NCBI GenBank assembly: GCA_023653785.1
Contig: JAMKCH010049164.1
Span: forward strand, 119,186 to 183,185
DNA length: 64,000 nt
Direction: 5' to 3'
From: Ophioderma brevispina
Taxonomy: Eukaryota; Echinodermata; Ophiuroidea; Amphilepidida; Ophiodermatidae
The position numbers and the translations under genes were made by a program. The stretch's first letter is position 1. Each line of letters opens with the position of its first letter. Shown piece after piece: positions 30,999-42,934 of the stretch. The notes below the pieces were generated by a model. The model searched no databases and was not told the origin of the DNA. It saw only the letters and a program-made list of their open reading frames with translations.

Positions 30999-31420
30999 AA
31001 CTAGTGGTTAGGGTGCTTGCCTACGGTGCAAATTTACCAAAATTCACGGGTTCAAATCCCGGTGGGGACACTTGCTGGGATTTATTCGGGTACTCAATTT
31101 TGGATTTGATCTGTGTACCAGCTTTTGATTAAATACAGAATACTGTTCTCCTCCATGGTTCACTTGGAATTGGGCAAATGAATCATGAAAGCATCTTGTC
31201 CTTCGGATGGGACGTTAAGCCGTCATTCCCATGTACAGAGAGTCACAACTGCACATGTACATCGCAGCCAGATTCGAATAAGAGTAGGTTAAAAACCCCT
31301 GACTGTTTCCAATCCTCCCTCAGCCTCAAAGTGGGCCATGTTAGAAGCGTCTGTATCATGGATACTTGCAGCACCGGATCAGCTTACTAAGCTGAATAAA
31401 TCCTGACACTACCACAAGCC
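30998..31420 (+). mobile_element. long tRNA-derived SINE
   Basis: A tRNA-like head: A box TAGTGGTTAGGGTGCTTGCC, B box GGGTTCAAATCCC. Further on is CTTGTCCTTCGGATGGGACG followed by TTAAGCCGT, a core motif shared by many invertebrate SINEs. The end is near AAGCTGAATAAATCC at about 31405. It abuts the LINE fragment on its 5' side. Confidence 0.85.
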
Positions 31421-31532
31421 ATCACCATTGACTGTGGATATGCAAAAAACCTTACATAAAAGTTCACATACTAGTATTACAAAATCAGCTCAGTAAGAGA
31501 TATTAATTTATTTTGTCATTAATTAATTTCAG

Positions 31533-31711
31533 AGGATAACTATGCCATAACGGACCTGATGTGTTGGTTGGATATTGAGACCTTCCGACGCATGCCTCAC
31601 CATGATTCAGAGAAACGAGACAACAAAGCCAAAGAGATCAAAACCAAGTATTTGAATAAAAAGTACTTTTTTGGACCAAATAGTCCAGCAACAAGACAAG
31701 AACAACATTCT
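31533..31711 (+). CDS. RGS22: RGS22 exon: RGS domain, part 2
   Basis: 179 nt, phase 1 to 0, between TTAATTTCAG and CATTCT|GTAAGT. It encodes DNYAITDLMCWLDIETFRRM then KAKEIKTKYLNKKYFFGPNS and PATRQEQHS. The LMCWLDIE.FRR motif is the RGS core helix (..LLFWLDIE.FR..). KYLNKKYFFGPNSPA is nearly identical to vertebrate RGS22 and is the strongest single identification in the window. No frameshift. Confidence 0.97.
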
Positions 31712-31799
31712 GTAAGTTTTTGAGATGTTATTTTATATCACGAAATAAACCCTCACCAATTAGGAAGTGGATGTTAGAAATATAGATTGAAACCAACAT

Positions 31800-33180
31800 T
31801 TTCTGTTTTTTGTGGGCCGCCAGCTCTAGCTGGCAGGACCACTTAGCAATCCGTTGTGCGTGTGTATGTGTGTGTGTTTGTGTGAATGTGTGTGTCAAAA
31901 ATTGTTAAGTTTTTTTTTTTTAAATTGACCTCAATTGAAAAGTTTAACTTCAATTGGAACCAAACTTCTGTCATAGGTGCACAATGGGATCCCTCATATG
32001 TTGATGAGGTCAAAGGTCATGTTGAAAGGTCAAAGGTCATGTGAGGTCAAGTTGAAAAATGGGCTAAAAATGTAAAATTGATCTAAATTGTGAAGGGGAA
32101 ACCCCCTACTTTACCAGTACTTTCATTCCCCCCATGGGTCTTCCTAGGTTCTGTCAGGGGTCAGGGGATTCTGTATGGTCCTTATGATGTCCTTGAAAAA
32201 AATGTTAACCCTTGGATGCATTTGGGCATAATCTTTTTTCTGGATGCGCTAGAGTAGCCAATTTTGGTATATTGTAGAAGGGAAACCCCCACTTACCATG
32301 TATTCCATTTCCCCAAGGTCTTTCCCCTTGGTCTGTTCAGGGGGTATGGTAAAAAGGTCAATAGTGCACAAAAAGGTCAACATTTTGGCCATATTGTGTA
32401 ACATTTATCTGATTTCAGGATGGGCTTACGATGATATAACTTGTTGGAACGATAAGGTTTATGAGTTCTCGTACCTGATTTTATATTTTTGGGTGTAAAA
32501 TATGCTAATTCAGTATCTAATTTGCATATTTATGAAAATTTTCCCGCAAGGCTTGTGTACAAGTTTTCTGGAGTTCCGTAAGGCGTATAATGATTTACCT
32601 TGGTGGAAGGAAGCGGACTGAGGAGTTCTGAACCTGATTAGATTTTGGGCATAATTGCTGGTCAATTAACTATCAAATGAGCTAATTAATATGAAAAATC
32701 AGTGATTTTAAAAAAAAAAAAAAAAATATACCACAACAAAGGTAATGAAACATATGTAGTACCCATTTTTTTTCTTGAAGGGTTTTTTTAGTTCTGGTTG
32801 CAGCATTGGATCAGCTTTTGGTTGCCAGCCTGTTTTTTAGATTTCTTGGAAACTGTGAAAAATAAACGAAATCAGTGTTTCGCCCCTTTCCAGACCCCAT
32901 ACAGGGGCCCCCAATTAAAATGTGGTTACATGATTCTTTTCCAAAATAGTGTTGCCAAATTGAATAAATGATCATATTTTACTAAATTAGTGAATTAAGG
33001 GATTCTTGCAAGATCAATTTTAAGAATTCTTGAGTCATTTCACCAAAGGTAACCATGTTTGGGATTCGTATTGTACACCTTATCATACATTGGCGGTTGC
33101 ATTTTTGCATGTTGTTATTCGGCTCATCTCGCGGGGACATATTTTACGCATCGCGTAAATAAAACGAGTTCGCCTTGTTT
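31800..33180 (+). repeat. large dispersed repeat family E, copy 1
   Basis: Contains a (GT)n at 31858-31904, two tandem AGGTCAAAGGTCA motifs (32007-32039), then GAGTTCTC..CTGATT / GAGTTCTGAACCTGATTAGA units, TGGAGTTCCGTAAGGCGTAT, and near the end ATTTTACGCATCGCGTAAAT. The 32400-33175 part is collinear with 42930-43650 plus 45650-45715. No coding capacity. Confidence 0.75.
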
Positions 33181-33375
33181 TTCTATGTTACTATGAAACA
33201 CATTGCCAATAACACTGTTTACTGCAATTCCATGAACAAATTTCAATTAATATCCACCCCCCACCAACCCCAAGGGGGATTGGGGAACTTGTCTATTCTG
33301 GCCCACATAGCCATTCCAGCTTGGGTAGCAGTGTGCATACAATCAAATAAACCAACCATGAAGTTGTAGGTAGTT
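33181..33375. other. intron spacer, no feature
   Basis: Mixed non-coding sequence between family E and a LINE-tail-like unit. Confidence 0.3.
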
Positions 33376-33760
33376 CAAAGCAAAGTTTTAATCCAGTTTT
33401 GTCCCCTCTAACGAGGGTTGCCGGATACACCTCACACTCAACACTGCTGTGTGAGGCTTTTTTTGAGCAAAAGATAATTAACAGGATGCCTTTCCTAACG
33501 TCAATCCACAGTTTTCGGCGGTGGGCCATGCAAGGCTGCATAGCCTGGATGGCGCCATTAGCTCTCCAAGAGCTGACACCCTATAGGTAGTTTTCTTCCT
33601 TTTTTCATTCGTAACCAGGGTAACCAGCACCCTCCTCATCAGATTTCTTAGAACCCAATGGGGGTGATGGTTAGCCACCAACACTCGCCCCTGGACAGTA
33701 GTACTGTTTAACCCATGATACCATAGCAGGGCCCTCAAAAGAACCTGACTTGAAATTCTT
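33376..33760 (-). mobile_element. short element sharing the 3' tail of the LINE family (copies A-C)
   Basis: The first ~55 bases on the + strand (AAGTTTTAATCCAGTTTTGT, then ACGAGGGTTGCCGGATACAC) match the 3' tail seen at 5375, 24910 and 56040. The following ~300 bp (GATGCCTTTCCTAACGTC, GGGTGCTGG reverse strand) do not match LINE coding sequence. This looks like a SINE or internally deleted element mobilised by the LINE through a shared tail. Confidence 0.55.
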
Positions 33761-33775
33761 CCTATTTTATATTAG

Positions 33776-34008
33776 GTGGATGGCAGGCTGGTGGAGTGGG
33801 GAAAGCTTCTCTTGGACAGAAGACACCAGATGCCATCCTTATACTGTGTTGAGGCACATAAATATTTAGGGATAAGTTTCTAGAAAGTGGCTGCCATTAT
33901 TCATAGCCACAGAAGAGTTCCAGGAGAGACAGAAACCAAACTACAAGATAGATGATATCGCTGATGATAGCTGAGTGCCAAAAGAAGACGATCAGGCGAG
34001 AGTTAAAG
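33776..34008 (+). CDS. RGS22: RGS22 exon: RGS domain, part 3, at least four frameshifts
   Basis: Between TTTTATATTAG and TTAAAG|GTATTT. Pieces in successive frames: EWGKLLLDR, PDAIL, VEAHKYLG, DKFLES, KWLPLFIATEEFQERQKPNY, KIDDIADD, then ECQKKTIRRELK. The order equals vertebrate RGS22 (GGWGKILHE.. VEIQKHV..WLPLFLASEQFAARQK). KWLPLFIATEEF closes the RGS domain begun at 29819. The high density of one-base shifts makes this the worst exon for sequence quality. Confidence 0.88.
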
Positions 34009-34189
34009 GTATTTAAAGGGAGTTTCTGTAACCTGACGCCATCTGAACACACCTTTTTCTGACTTGATTAAGAGTCCCTGCTGGCACTTGCACTACGCCC
34101 AAGTACCATGGGAAACACACTTGAAGTTTGATGGTAGAATCAAAAATGCATATTGCAAAGCCTATTCAATGCTGTCTAATATAATTTGA

Positions 34190-34580
34190 TGTTACAGGTT
34201 GGCAACGAGAGATTTCAATCTTCCATATTTTCTGTGGTTTATTGATTTCATATTGATTAGAAATGCTCAATAGATTCCCTACCTTTTCTTTGGCTACGAA
34301 ATAACTTAAAAATGAAAGGCACGGTGATTTGTGTATACTTAGATTTCAATAAAAACCTAGGCTGCAATTTTGTATTTGCTCCTATACAAAATTAGAAATT
34401 TCACACAATTGTTGTACCAAAGAAAGTTCTCAACTAAAATCCTAATCCTACCAGCTTGGGGGAGATTTTTGATATAAAGCTTTACAACCAGTGCCAATCA
34501 TAATTTTTCGCATTATTTTGGGAGAACTGTTATTTGAAATCTACTCTTGTTTGCAAACTCTTTAACCATGAATTCGGTCA
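34190..34580. mobile_element. MITE family F, diverged copy
   Basis: Starts GGTTGGCAACGAGAGATTTC and is collinear with 59213-59562. Shared blocks include CAATTTTGTATTTGCTCCTA, TAGAAATTTCACA, TTGTACCAAAGAAA and GGAGATTTTTGAT. The right end (TTTGAAATCTACTC) is degraded. Non-coding. Confidence 0.7.
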
Positions 34581-34879
34581 TTTTTTTTTTGTTATATCGT
34601 GGGAATGAAATGATTTGAGGCTCAAGTTTTCAAGATGACAATGGGGGCGTGTCCTAAAGACGATCGGAACATGGCACCTTTAATGTATCTTAACCATTTT
34701 GCACTATAGTTTGATTATATTGGTTATTTATAGTATTCTATTGATGTCATTAGCGTATCATAGACGTGGTAGAAAAGCTTAAAGGTGCATACAATATACA
34801 TAAGGTCTATTTTGATGATTACCTTAAGGTTATATCATGTTATAATCATATATGAGCCAGTGCGGGGTACTGTAAGAAG

Positions 34880-35190
34880 GTGTGTTAGACCAGACCCGTA
34901 ACCAGTGGAGGGGGGGACAAGGGGGGCAGATGCCCGCCAAAAATTCCCTTAAAATGCTCAAAAAGGCCAAAAAATTGCTTTTTGCGAGTTGAGTGAGCCA
35001 AAATTTGGGGGTTTATGCTAGCTTTGTCAAAAAAAAGGTTAAATTTCATTCAAGAAAGGACCACTTGCAAATTTGCAACCCCACCCCCCCCCTTTTGGAT
35101 GGGCGAATCGGGGGGAAAAGGGTCACGTTTTGAAAAAAATCGCCCCTCCCCTAAAAAAATCCGGGTTACGGGCCTGGTTAGGACTCAGGG
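34880..35190. mobile_element. MITE family G with AGGCCCGTAACC-type ends
   Basis: Left end ACCAGACCCGTAACCAGTGG and right end CCGGGTTACGGGCCTGGTT are inverted repeats of about 16 bp. The interior has GGGGGG / CCCCCC patches and A-runs. About 305 bp, non-coding. Confidence 0.75.
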
Positions 35191-35364
35191 GATGAAGTAT
35201 TTAATGTGTAAAAAAGCGAGAGACGGAGCACAATTGATTGATAAGCAAACACCAGAACAAAAAGGTTCAAAATAAACTACTCAATTATTGATCTGTGGAT
35301 AGATATAGTGATTCCTTGTTCCTTGGAATGCATGAAATACATTACCTCATTGTTTTCTCAACAG

Positions 35365-35432
35365 ATCTTAGAGAGTAAATGGGTGTCTTCATCCAGAGAG
35401 CTCATCGCTTCCGCCACGCTCTCCTCAACCCG
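35365..35432 (+). CDS. RGS22: RGS22 exon: start of the last RGS domain, one frameshift
   Basis: Between CTCAACAG and AACCCG|GTAACT. It reads ILESKWVSSSRELIA. One lost base near 35408 then gives FRHALLNP. Vertebrate RGS22 has VESKWISSSCKIIAFRKALLNP here, almost residue for residue. FR.ALL.P begins the next RGS domain. The middle of that domain should follow, but I found no exon until 50202. Confidence 0.92.
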
Positions 35433-37680
35433 GTAACTTGTGTCACTACAGGAAATTTGTTCTTTAAAAGGAGAACATTTTGAAAATGAGTGCTTTTCTG
35501 GTTAGAAGTACAGAAATTTAAGGTAAGATAAGCGAGGTCACTACTGTTCCAACTTTTATGCCTAAGGGGAATATGCTGCTCACACCCATGCAAGACTCAC
35601 AGGAAATCAAAAGTAAAGGATGCATGTCATCTGTGTTATTGAATAGGCCAACACCCATACCGCTGACATTTACTATCCACTGTATAGCATTTTTTTCTAG
35701 TGAAAGGTACAACCAGGTATCCTAAATAAGTAGGGATGGGCTATCGATCAATTTAGGACCTAGTCGATTGCTGATTTAGTGGCGCTACGTAATTCCCGTC
35801 ATTCTTGGGCAGTGCTTGTCTGTAGGTTCCAGACATCTTGTATATATGTATGGTTGCTTGTGCCTGCTTTTAAGATTCTCCAAAGTGATTGTGTTTAGTA
35901 ATATAGAACACAAGATTCACAAAACATAAGATAAAATTGGATTCTTTTTTTGTCCAATGCTAAATTTATTGGTTTCACCATGAGTTCAAAAATATTCATA
36001 CACTCTGCGTATTTACGCTTAAGATAGCAGCATATCATTGAAGCCATTAACAAAATATGTGAATGTAGCACGAGTGAAAATGTCCAGTTACACTCCGCAT
36101 ACTGCGTATGGTGCTGTAGAACATGTGTGCGTCATGCAGGTCTGATTTATTTTCTCAGTGGGTAATTTGCTTTTAACTTCATCGTAAATTATATTTTTAA
36201 CAACTGTTTATCACTAAATAAGGCAAATTCTTTTGTTTTCTGTCGTGTATGAATTAGGTTAATAACTGCGCATTTACTTTTACTCGAAAAATGGGACAAA
36301 TCAATGCGCCTGCGCTGAATTTTGATGCTTGTCCAACACACTTGCTCTTGCAAAGTTTGTGCATTAGATGCATCAAAATATCACCGCACATGCATTGATT
36401 TTCTCCCATTTTTTCTCACAAGAAGTAAATGCACAGTTATTAACCTATAATTGGATTCATGGCTTCACCAATAAATTTGAGCATTGGACTCAAGAATCCA
36501 ATTTTATACCAAATTTGGGTCATAGGTAGAACACTGGAAGCATCATGTGTCAGTGAGGTCAAAGGTCACTTACTGAGGTCAAAGGCCATCAAAGATAAAG
36601 TTATAAATAGAGTGGTTGTTGACATTTTGGTTGAAGTCTAACTGCAACCAAACTTGGGTCACAGATGCAACATTTGAACCTCCATATGTTAATGAGGTAA
36701 AAGGGCACATACTCAGGTCAAAGGTCATCTGAGGTCAAATACAGAATTGAGAAGATTGGGAAATTGAAGTCCAATTGTGACCAACCTTTGTATGTTAAAT
36801 CCATAATGTTAATATTAATTTATTTGTTTGTTTGTTTATTTAGTGATTTATTGATTTTTGTTTGTTTGTTTTGTATTTATTAAAACAAAACATTCAAAGC
36901 AGCAAAACTGCTCAAATACACTGTGTTATCTTTAACTCTGTGATACAATTTTTTAATTATTTCACTTCAATCTCTGTGTATGAAACACAGAGAAATACAC
37001 TTGCCTTTGAATTTTAGAATGTGTTAAAATGATCTTCACCGTGTGGACTTTGCCAACATATATTTCAAAAGAGTAATGGTTTTGTTTCAATAAAGTTTCA
37101 AAAGAAAGAACATTTTTCCCACATTCTTTCTATTTTTCCCTCAAATAAACATAAATGAACATCCTTTGTTAATGTTTTAAAATAAAAGAGAGACATCAAA
37201 AGGAAGTCCCAATGAAAACAAGATCACAAAGAAGAAAATTGTATAAATAAAATTTCATTCAAAATATTTAGGAAAATAATTCAGAATTTATTGTGTTAAA
37301 TTCTGGCCTAACCACCATGCATGAAGTTAAGTCATGAATGGGTCATGAACTTTGTTGTTTACTTTCAACTCTTGCAAGGAAGTAATTATCTTAATAGGTT
37401 TGGTTAACCATGTTGGTTGGTCAATTGGGATCCTGTTATTTGGGAATACAATAGGAACAATAGATGAATAGGATTATAACATTGACAGATTATAACATTG
37501 GAGTAAAATTGGGTGGTATGGTAGCTCATTGTGTATTGTACAGCTTATTGTAAATATCATCAAAAAGCTTATTTCAGAAATATGGTTGATTACAACTTTT
37601 TATGACACTTATTAATTGGAAAGCTTACATAGAATAAACCACATGTTTGTTCCATTAAGGTTTCTGAATTCATAAGTGTG
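35433..37680. other. intron, AT-rich, with AGGTCA-containing repeat
   Basis: No exon seen. 36450-36790 is a dispersed repeat related to 31910-32060, with two perfect AGGTCAAAGGTCA motifs (36556-36568, 36715-36727) and one variant (36576-36588). A TTTG-rich stretch lies at 36825-36870. Confidence 0.55.
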
Positions 37681-37699
37681 TCAGAAAAAGTGGTCAGAT

Positions 37700-38475
37700 G
37701 GATCGCCTTATGGAATCCACCTCGTTTCTAGCTACAAAGACTTTTTAGTAGGAAGGAAGCAGAGAGTTGTTTTCAAAGGTGAATTTTCTGATTAGACATC
37801 TGTCACTTCAGGAGTTCCTCAGGGTTCTGTGCTTGGACCAATTCTTTAATTTTTGTCAGTGAGATTGTTCTTGATATATCTTCTTCCTTTTTCATTTTGC
37901 AGATGACCATACATTGGTAAGACCTATTTGGACTCTAAGTGACCAGATAAATCTGCGAGATGATTTAGACAAACTTTATGTTTGATTAATCCAAAACCAA
38001 CTTCCTCTTAATGCCTTTGAGTGTGCAGTCATGCATAATTCAAGGCATTAAGAGGAAGTATGCAGTCATGCACTTTTCTAGATCTAAAACTTGTGCTAGA
38101 ACCAACTTCTCTCTGGGTGGAAAAACTCTGCAAACTTTCAATGATTTTAAACTGCTCAGTACAATTGTTTTCTTTTAATCTTTCTTTTTCTGCACACATT
38201 GATTCTACATGCAACAAAATGTCTGAACTGTTGGTTTTCTCATCAGGTGCACTAGGAATATGCACTTTACCGCTCTTTTGAATCTTTATAGGGCTCTTGT
38301 ACTACCTCACCTGGTTTACTGTCCTGTTGTTTGAGCTCCTTACAATATCAGTTACAATGATAGACTTGAGAAAATTCAAGGAAAAGTAACTTGTGTTCTC
38401 TTACAGGAAAGAGCATCTTAGAGAGCATTTATCTTGATAGGTTGTCTGAGTTTGGTTTGCTCTGCTTCCATTCTG
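37700..38475 (+). mobile_element. LINE reverse transcriptase fragment, sense strand
   Basis: The + strand shows SVTSGVPQGSVLGP (37797-37840), the signature before the catalytic loop of CR1/L2/Jockey reverse transcriptases. FADD-type sequence follows in broken frames (CAGATGACCATACATTGG), then an open frame at 38060-38281 (FLDLKLVLEPTSLWVEKL .. NLSFSAHIDSTCNKMSELL). Finally come LVLPHLVYCPVVW-like and NDRLEKIQGK-like blocks near 38295-38380. Both ends are truncated. A local inverted repeat sits at 38000-38059. Confidence 0.82.
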
Positions 38476-41400
38476 ACTGCTTGACCATAGATCTTGGTGA
38501 AACGTGTGCTAATATCCTCTTGCAAATTGATGTACAAGTGCTTTATTTCCTCTATCTGTTTATCAAAGCAAATAATATTGTGACGTAAGGAGGAAAATCG
38601 GAACTTTTAATAAGTGTATATTCAATTTTTCTTGATTAAAAACTGTCACTATTTAATACCTAACTTGTAATTGAGCAAGCAGTTAAACACCTGACTATAA
38701 TGCATATTTTTATAACAATGCAAATTGTTTGTTGTAATTGTTGCAATTAAGTGATCGTTTTACCATTCCCCATTCATTTTCTTCATGATTTCTGAACGAC
38801 ATTCATTTAATATTTAAAATTTGCTTTTAAAAAGACTATACAGTGCTTTCCCTTTAGTGTTCACTGCTAAGTGCTAATCATAGAATTTGGGGATTGCTGG
38901 ATGCACCCAGTATGGCAGTATGCGCAGCCTTCATAGAGTGAAATAAATAGATCAATCGTCATCAATCTGACTTTCTGTTTAAATATGCAAAAATGTTGTT
39001 TGGAGATATCTTAATATATCAGTATGTCAAATGTTGACGATAGTCCATCCACATTAACATGGTTAAATAATAATTCCTCAATTAATGATGGCTATACTTT
39101 ACCAGCTGAAAGGCTTCTAAAATGTCCTTGCATGAACTCTGCAGTTGCTGGTAGGATCTTCAAGATGGGGACAGATACCTGGGAAGCTGTGATGAATGCC
39201 AGCGATGAACTGGAAGTTGTGATGTTCTTGAGAAGAATCGCCCATCGCCTCGTCTCGAGTCTGGTCGACATGTTGGGGGCATTCAGCGCCTTCTCTTCGG
39301 TTCAAGTCAAGTGGTGTGATCATATTCATTCACATGGATACATTACATACTAATAGGGTAAGAAGAGTCGTAAAAAGGACTAGCTGCATCATGGCATTTA
39401 GCCATTGGTGCTTGCAAAGCTTATAGTGGTTTCTCTTGGTTTCGATGGACAAGGCCCTTCTGATAGGAGCGGACACAGCAGTCCGGTTCTTCTTGGGCTT
39501 AGAGAAGGGAAATAGCGACACTTATTAGGCTAGTTATAATGTCCCTGAGGACGGGGAGAGCGCCACAAGAGGTGAAATCACCAAATTGAGGCGATGAGAC
39601 GCCAGTGCGTTAGATTACTGCAAGAGGTTGTTTTTTATTTGGCTGTACGCCAACTTAGCAGCCCCTCATGTTTCCTAGCGCCGTATGGCCCTTAGATTGA
39701 CGATAGCAAGGTTGTATTGTCAGGCCTCTCTTATTGTTTGAAGCAATTCCTGCTCCTGTAAGCGTACTTAACATGGCAAAACAGGAGAAACTCCTCCGTA
39801 TATAAAATATCCCCATATGTCGATCCACGAATCACAAACAAAGTGCTGTGCTCTTGACAGTGGGAGGGTGGTGACTTCGTTCTACCATGATGGAGGAAGA
39901 AGAACCTGGCTTCTGGACATCAATAAATATCGCTTGCTGTATGATTTGAAGACGATAAAATCTAATTTTGAACGTTTGGTGATGAAAGGTATTGTCATTC
40001 TTCATTTTGGGGGTTTCTCATGGACTTTTAAATGTATAATGGTTAGCAAGTGTTTGAAGGGAGGATATGGAAGTGCCATGATTCCGGGTTTTAACCTATA
40101 CACTGTCTTCCACATAGAAAAATGCCTCAGAGTGCATGTTAGGAGTTTCTGTAATGTCAGGTTATGTGTTTCTGCTATCCAAGCACCACGGGAAGAGATT
40201 CTTGTGGTTTTGTTTGATAAGTGACAAATTCTCGCAATCTCTTTCAGCGTCTCATGATACGGGCCTTCGAAAATGGTTCTTATTTTGTCATTCTACGCCA
40301 ATTGCGATGAATGGATGTTAAACAAAATACCATTAAGGTTTCCTGTTCTAACAAAAGGCGCAGCACCTGCAAAGTGACCATAAAGTGCCAGGGCTGTATG
40401 CGAGGGGATTGTGTTCCTCAGCCAACTATCTGGAAAGAACAACTCACAGTCACCTGAAAGCTCTGGTGCTGGAAACGCATACATATCCATCAGGTGAGTA
40501 AAGTAACTGACAAAACAAGTCGGTTCTAATGACCGAAAGACATTTTAACAGGGTGATCACAGGGTGTCATGAGTCGATAAAATACAGGGTTTACAGAGAT
40601 GGTTGGTACCTAGTAAAATCTAAGAAAAAAATGTGAAATTTCGAATTTCGTACAGATACAATCGAATTTACACGTCATACGTTATTAGGCACAAATTCGA
40701 TACCAAGGCTAATGGTTAAGATGATATAAACAAATTAACATTTTAGGGTAAGTCCTAAGGGAACAACACATGAGGCATGAAATCCCATAAAGGCTAAACT
40801 TCATGTAAGATGTAAATTATCAACTTGACTTCATCAGCTAACAAGTTTAGAACCAATTGAATTCATGTAGCTACTAAAAAATGGTTGGTATGATTGGGTG
40901 CGTGTTTTTATTTGGTTTTGAAATCATTTTTTACATACAGGAAGTAAGTGTTATTATAGCCCTGTGAAGCAACGTACGTGGACATTATCATCGGTTGGCA
41001 TTGGACTGCGAGATTTTTTAGTAGGCAAAATTAACTTGTGCTGACGTCATTCACCCTGTAGTGCAGTGTATCATACTTTCATTGATATTAGTTGATTGTA
41101 AAACCAACTGACTTTCAGATGGGATTATCTCCACTACCAGCTTGCTGATTTTCGTTGATATGCGTTAAAAATAAATTGCTAGCAGCACAGCATTCTATTT
41201 TGACACACAAACCTTCCTGAACGTAGAAATGTGTTAGAATTCTTCTCAGAGGTATTTTGAACCAAACCCATAACATTGCAATGGTGCATAGACCATACTG
41301 TAAAAACACATGTCAGTACTTGGAAATAAAAAATATTCACAGGACATTTAATGATCATGCTTAAAATTCCGTAAGTCAAGCTTTTGGGGGTATAACAAGT

Positions 41401-41859
41401 AGGATTTTTGTTGTTAAGAGATAGATTTGGTGAGCTCACATGCCTATTAAGGTGAACTTCCAAAACTGGGGCATGTGAATTGACTTAAACACCCTCTGGA
41501 TTCTCTGTACCTGGTCAGGCAGAATGTATGTCGTATATCACCCTCTTGAGTTTGTGGTAAAAGTTATCAAGTGTAAAACTGGTAGATAGTTCAATTTGCC
41601 ATGCATAAGTTATTAGGCCCTGCCAAATTTAGAAGTGGAAATATCTGGTTAAGAAAAATCATCTATAGACTTGGTTGCATTTGACCTACAAATGATTTTT
41701 TGGAACCTTCAAATGCCGTGACAATCATGATCATGCTACCCGAGAATATTGCACCAAGTGTTATAATTGGAAGTGTGACTTTGCAAATTACAATAGGAAG
41801 ACTAAAACTTTCGGGTATAACATTCAGTTGGAACATTTTAGGTTTTAAAAACATTCCAG
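38476..41859. other. intron, unassigned; possible retroelement debris at 39030-40500
   Basis: 39030-40500 is less AT-rich than its surroundings and has a 135-codon frame on + (39817-40224) and 60-110-codon frames on both strands, none recognisable. A minus-strand RRWAILLKN string near 39240 faintly recalls gypsy RNase H ends, but this is too weak to call. 40500-41859 is featureless intron. Confidence 0.3.
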
Positions 41860-42190
41860 ATAACATTCCAGGGTAAACATTCCAAGGTGAACATTCTAAG
41901 GATTAACATTCCATCTTAACATTCCAAGGTTAACATTCCAAGGTTAACATTTCAGGTTAACATTCCAGGTTATCATTCCAAGGTTAACATTCCAGTTTTA
42001 GCATTCCATGGTCTAAACATTTCAGGTTAAACATTCCATGTGTTTTTAACTTACGAATGGTTAACATTCCAAGGTGAACATTCCAGTTTAGCATTATGGG
42101 TTTAAATTCCAGGTTAACATTCAAGGTTACCATTCTAAGGTTAACATTCCAAGGTTAACATTCCGTTTAGCATTTACAGGTTAACATGTT
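41860..42190 (+). repeat. AT-rich minisatellite, unit about 14 bp
   Basis: Imperfect tandem copies of AACATTCCAAGGTT over about 330 bp, with variants such as AACATTTCAGGTT and AGCATTCCATGG. The spacing drifts because of indels. Confidence 0.92.
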
Positions 42191-42930
42191 CTACCCAATG
42201 GACAGACACACAGCCCAAGAGGGCCAGTGTTTCAACAAATTGGTTAAAGTAAAATAATTACGCATACTTGTCTTTGAGGTATGAGAACTTAAAATTTTAC
42301 CTTCCTGATTATTTATGTGTCAATACAAAAAGTTTAGCTTTTTTAAATGAAAAAATGATGCCTTTCTATTTATATTTAGAGAATATTTTTTTCTTTTTGG
42401 TGACAGTGAGGTCATTTACTTCACAATTCCTTTTAGAGTTTCTGCTCATTTCACAGTTATTGATGTAATTACGTTTGCAAAGTGCAACAATTAATAATAA
42501 TTATAAGTTGTTGTGTTGAACAATATTTGAACTTTCCAGGTGTGTCTGTTGTACACATGCTGTGAAAAAGTACACTGACCAGATCGAACCGGCAACTTCA
42601 TTAGCCATTTAAACTTTAATCCATATATGTGTAGCACTCCCTCTCTCCGGGAGGGAGTGAAGGAATTAAGACAGGAAGCTGGGAGAGAAAAGTGCAAAAT
42701 CGGGTCCGTATCGACCAGGGGCCCTTCGCGGCCCCAGGTTCATAACCAGGGATACCACGATACGTTAGGTGTCGCTGGATGGCGATTTTGTGCCATAGGG
42801 TCTAATTAGATGACGTATCGATTAATCCAGGATTCAGTGGTCTTGGGATCAATTTTAATAGGAGAAAGAGCTATTATTTATTAATGGGCATGTGATCCTG
42901 GAAATCATAGATTAAATCTGTTAGATAGTA
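42191..42930. other. intron, no gene recognised
   Basis: A C+G-richer patch at 42630-42790 contains small inverted repeats (CTCTCTCCGGGAGGGAG) but no protein pattern. Confidence 0.35.
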
Positions 42931-42934
42931 AGTT

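Larger units (their letters stand above)
34009..35364. other. intron with MITE copies F and G
   Basis: Holds the foldback elements listed separately (34190-34580, 34880-35190). The remainder is AT-rich and featureless. It ends with a TTTTCTCAACAG acceptor. Confidence 0.5.

Noticed and set aside
27865..31075. tRNA genes
   Set aside because: A and B boxes are present but cloverleaf stems are not, and SINE core sequences follow.
39117..39329. Minus-strand RRWAILLKN string as a second gypsy RNase H
   Set aside because: A single short resemblance without neighbouring motifs.
41860..42190. CRISPR-like regular repeats
   Set aside because: A short-unit tandem minisatellite without unique spacers, in animal DNA.
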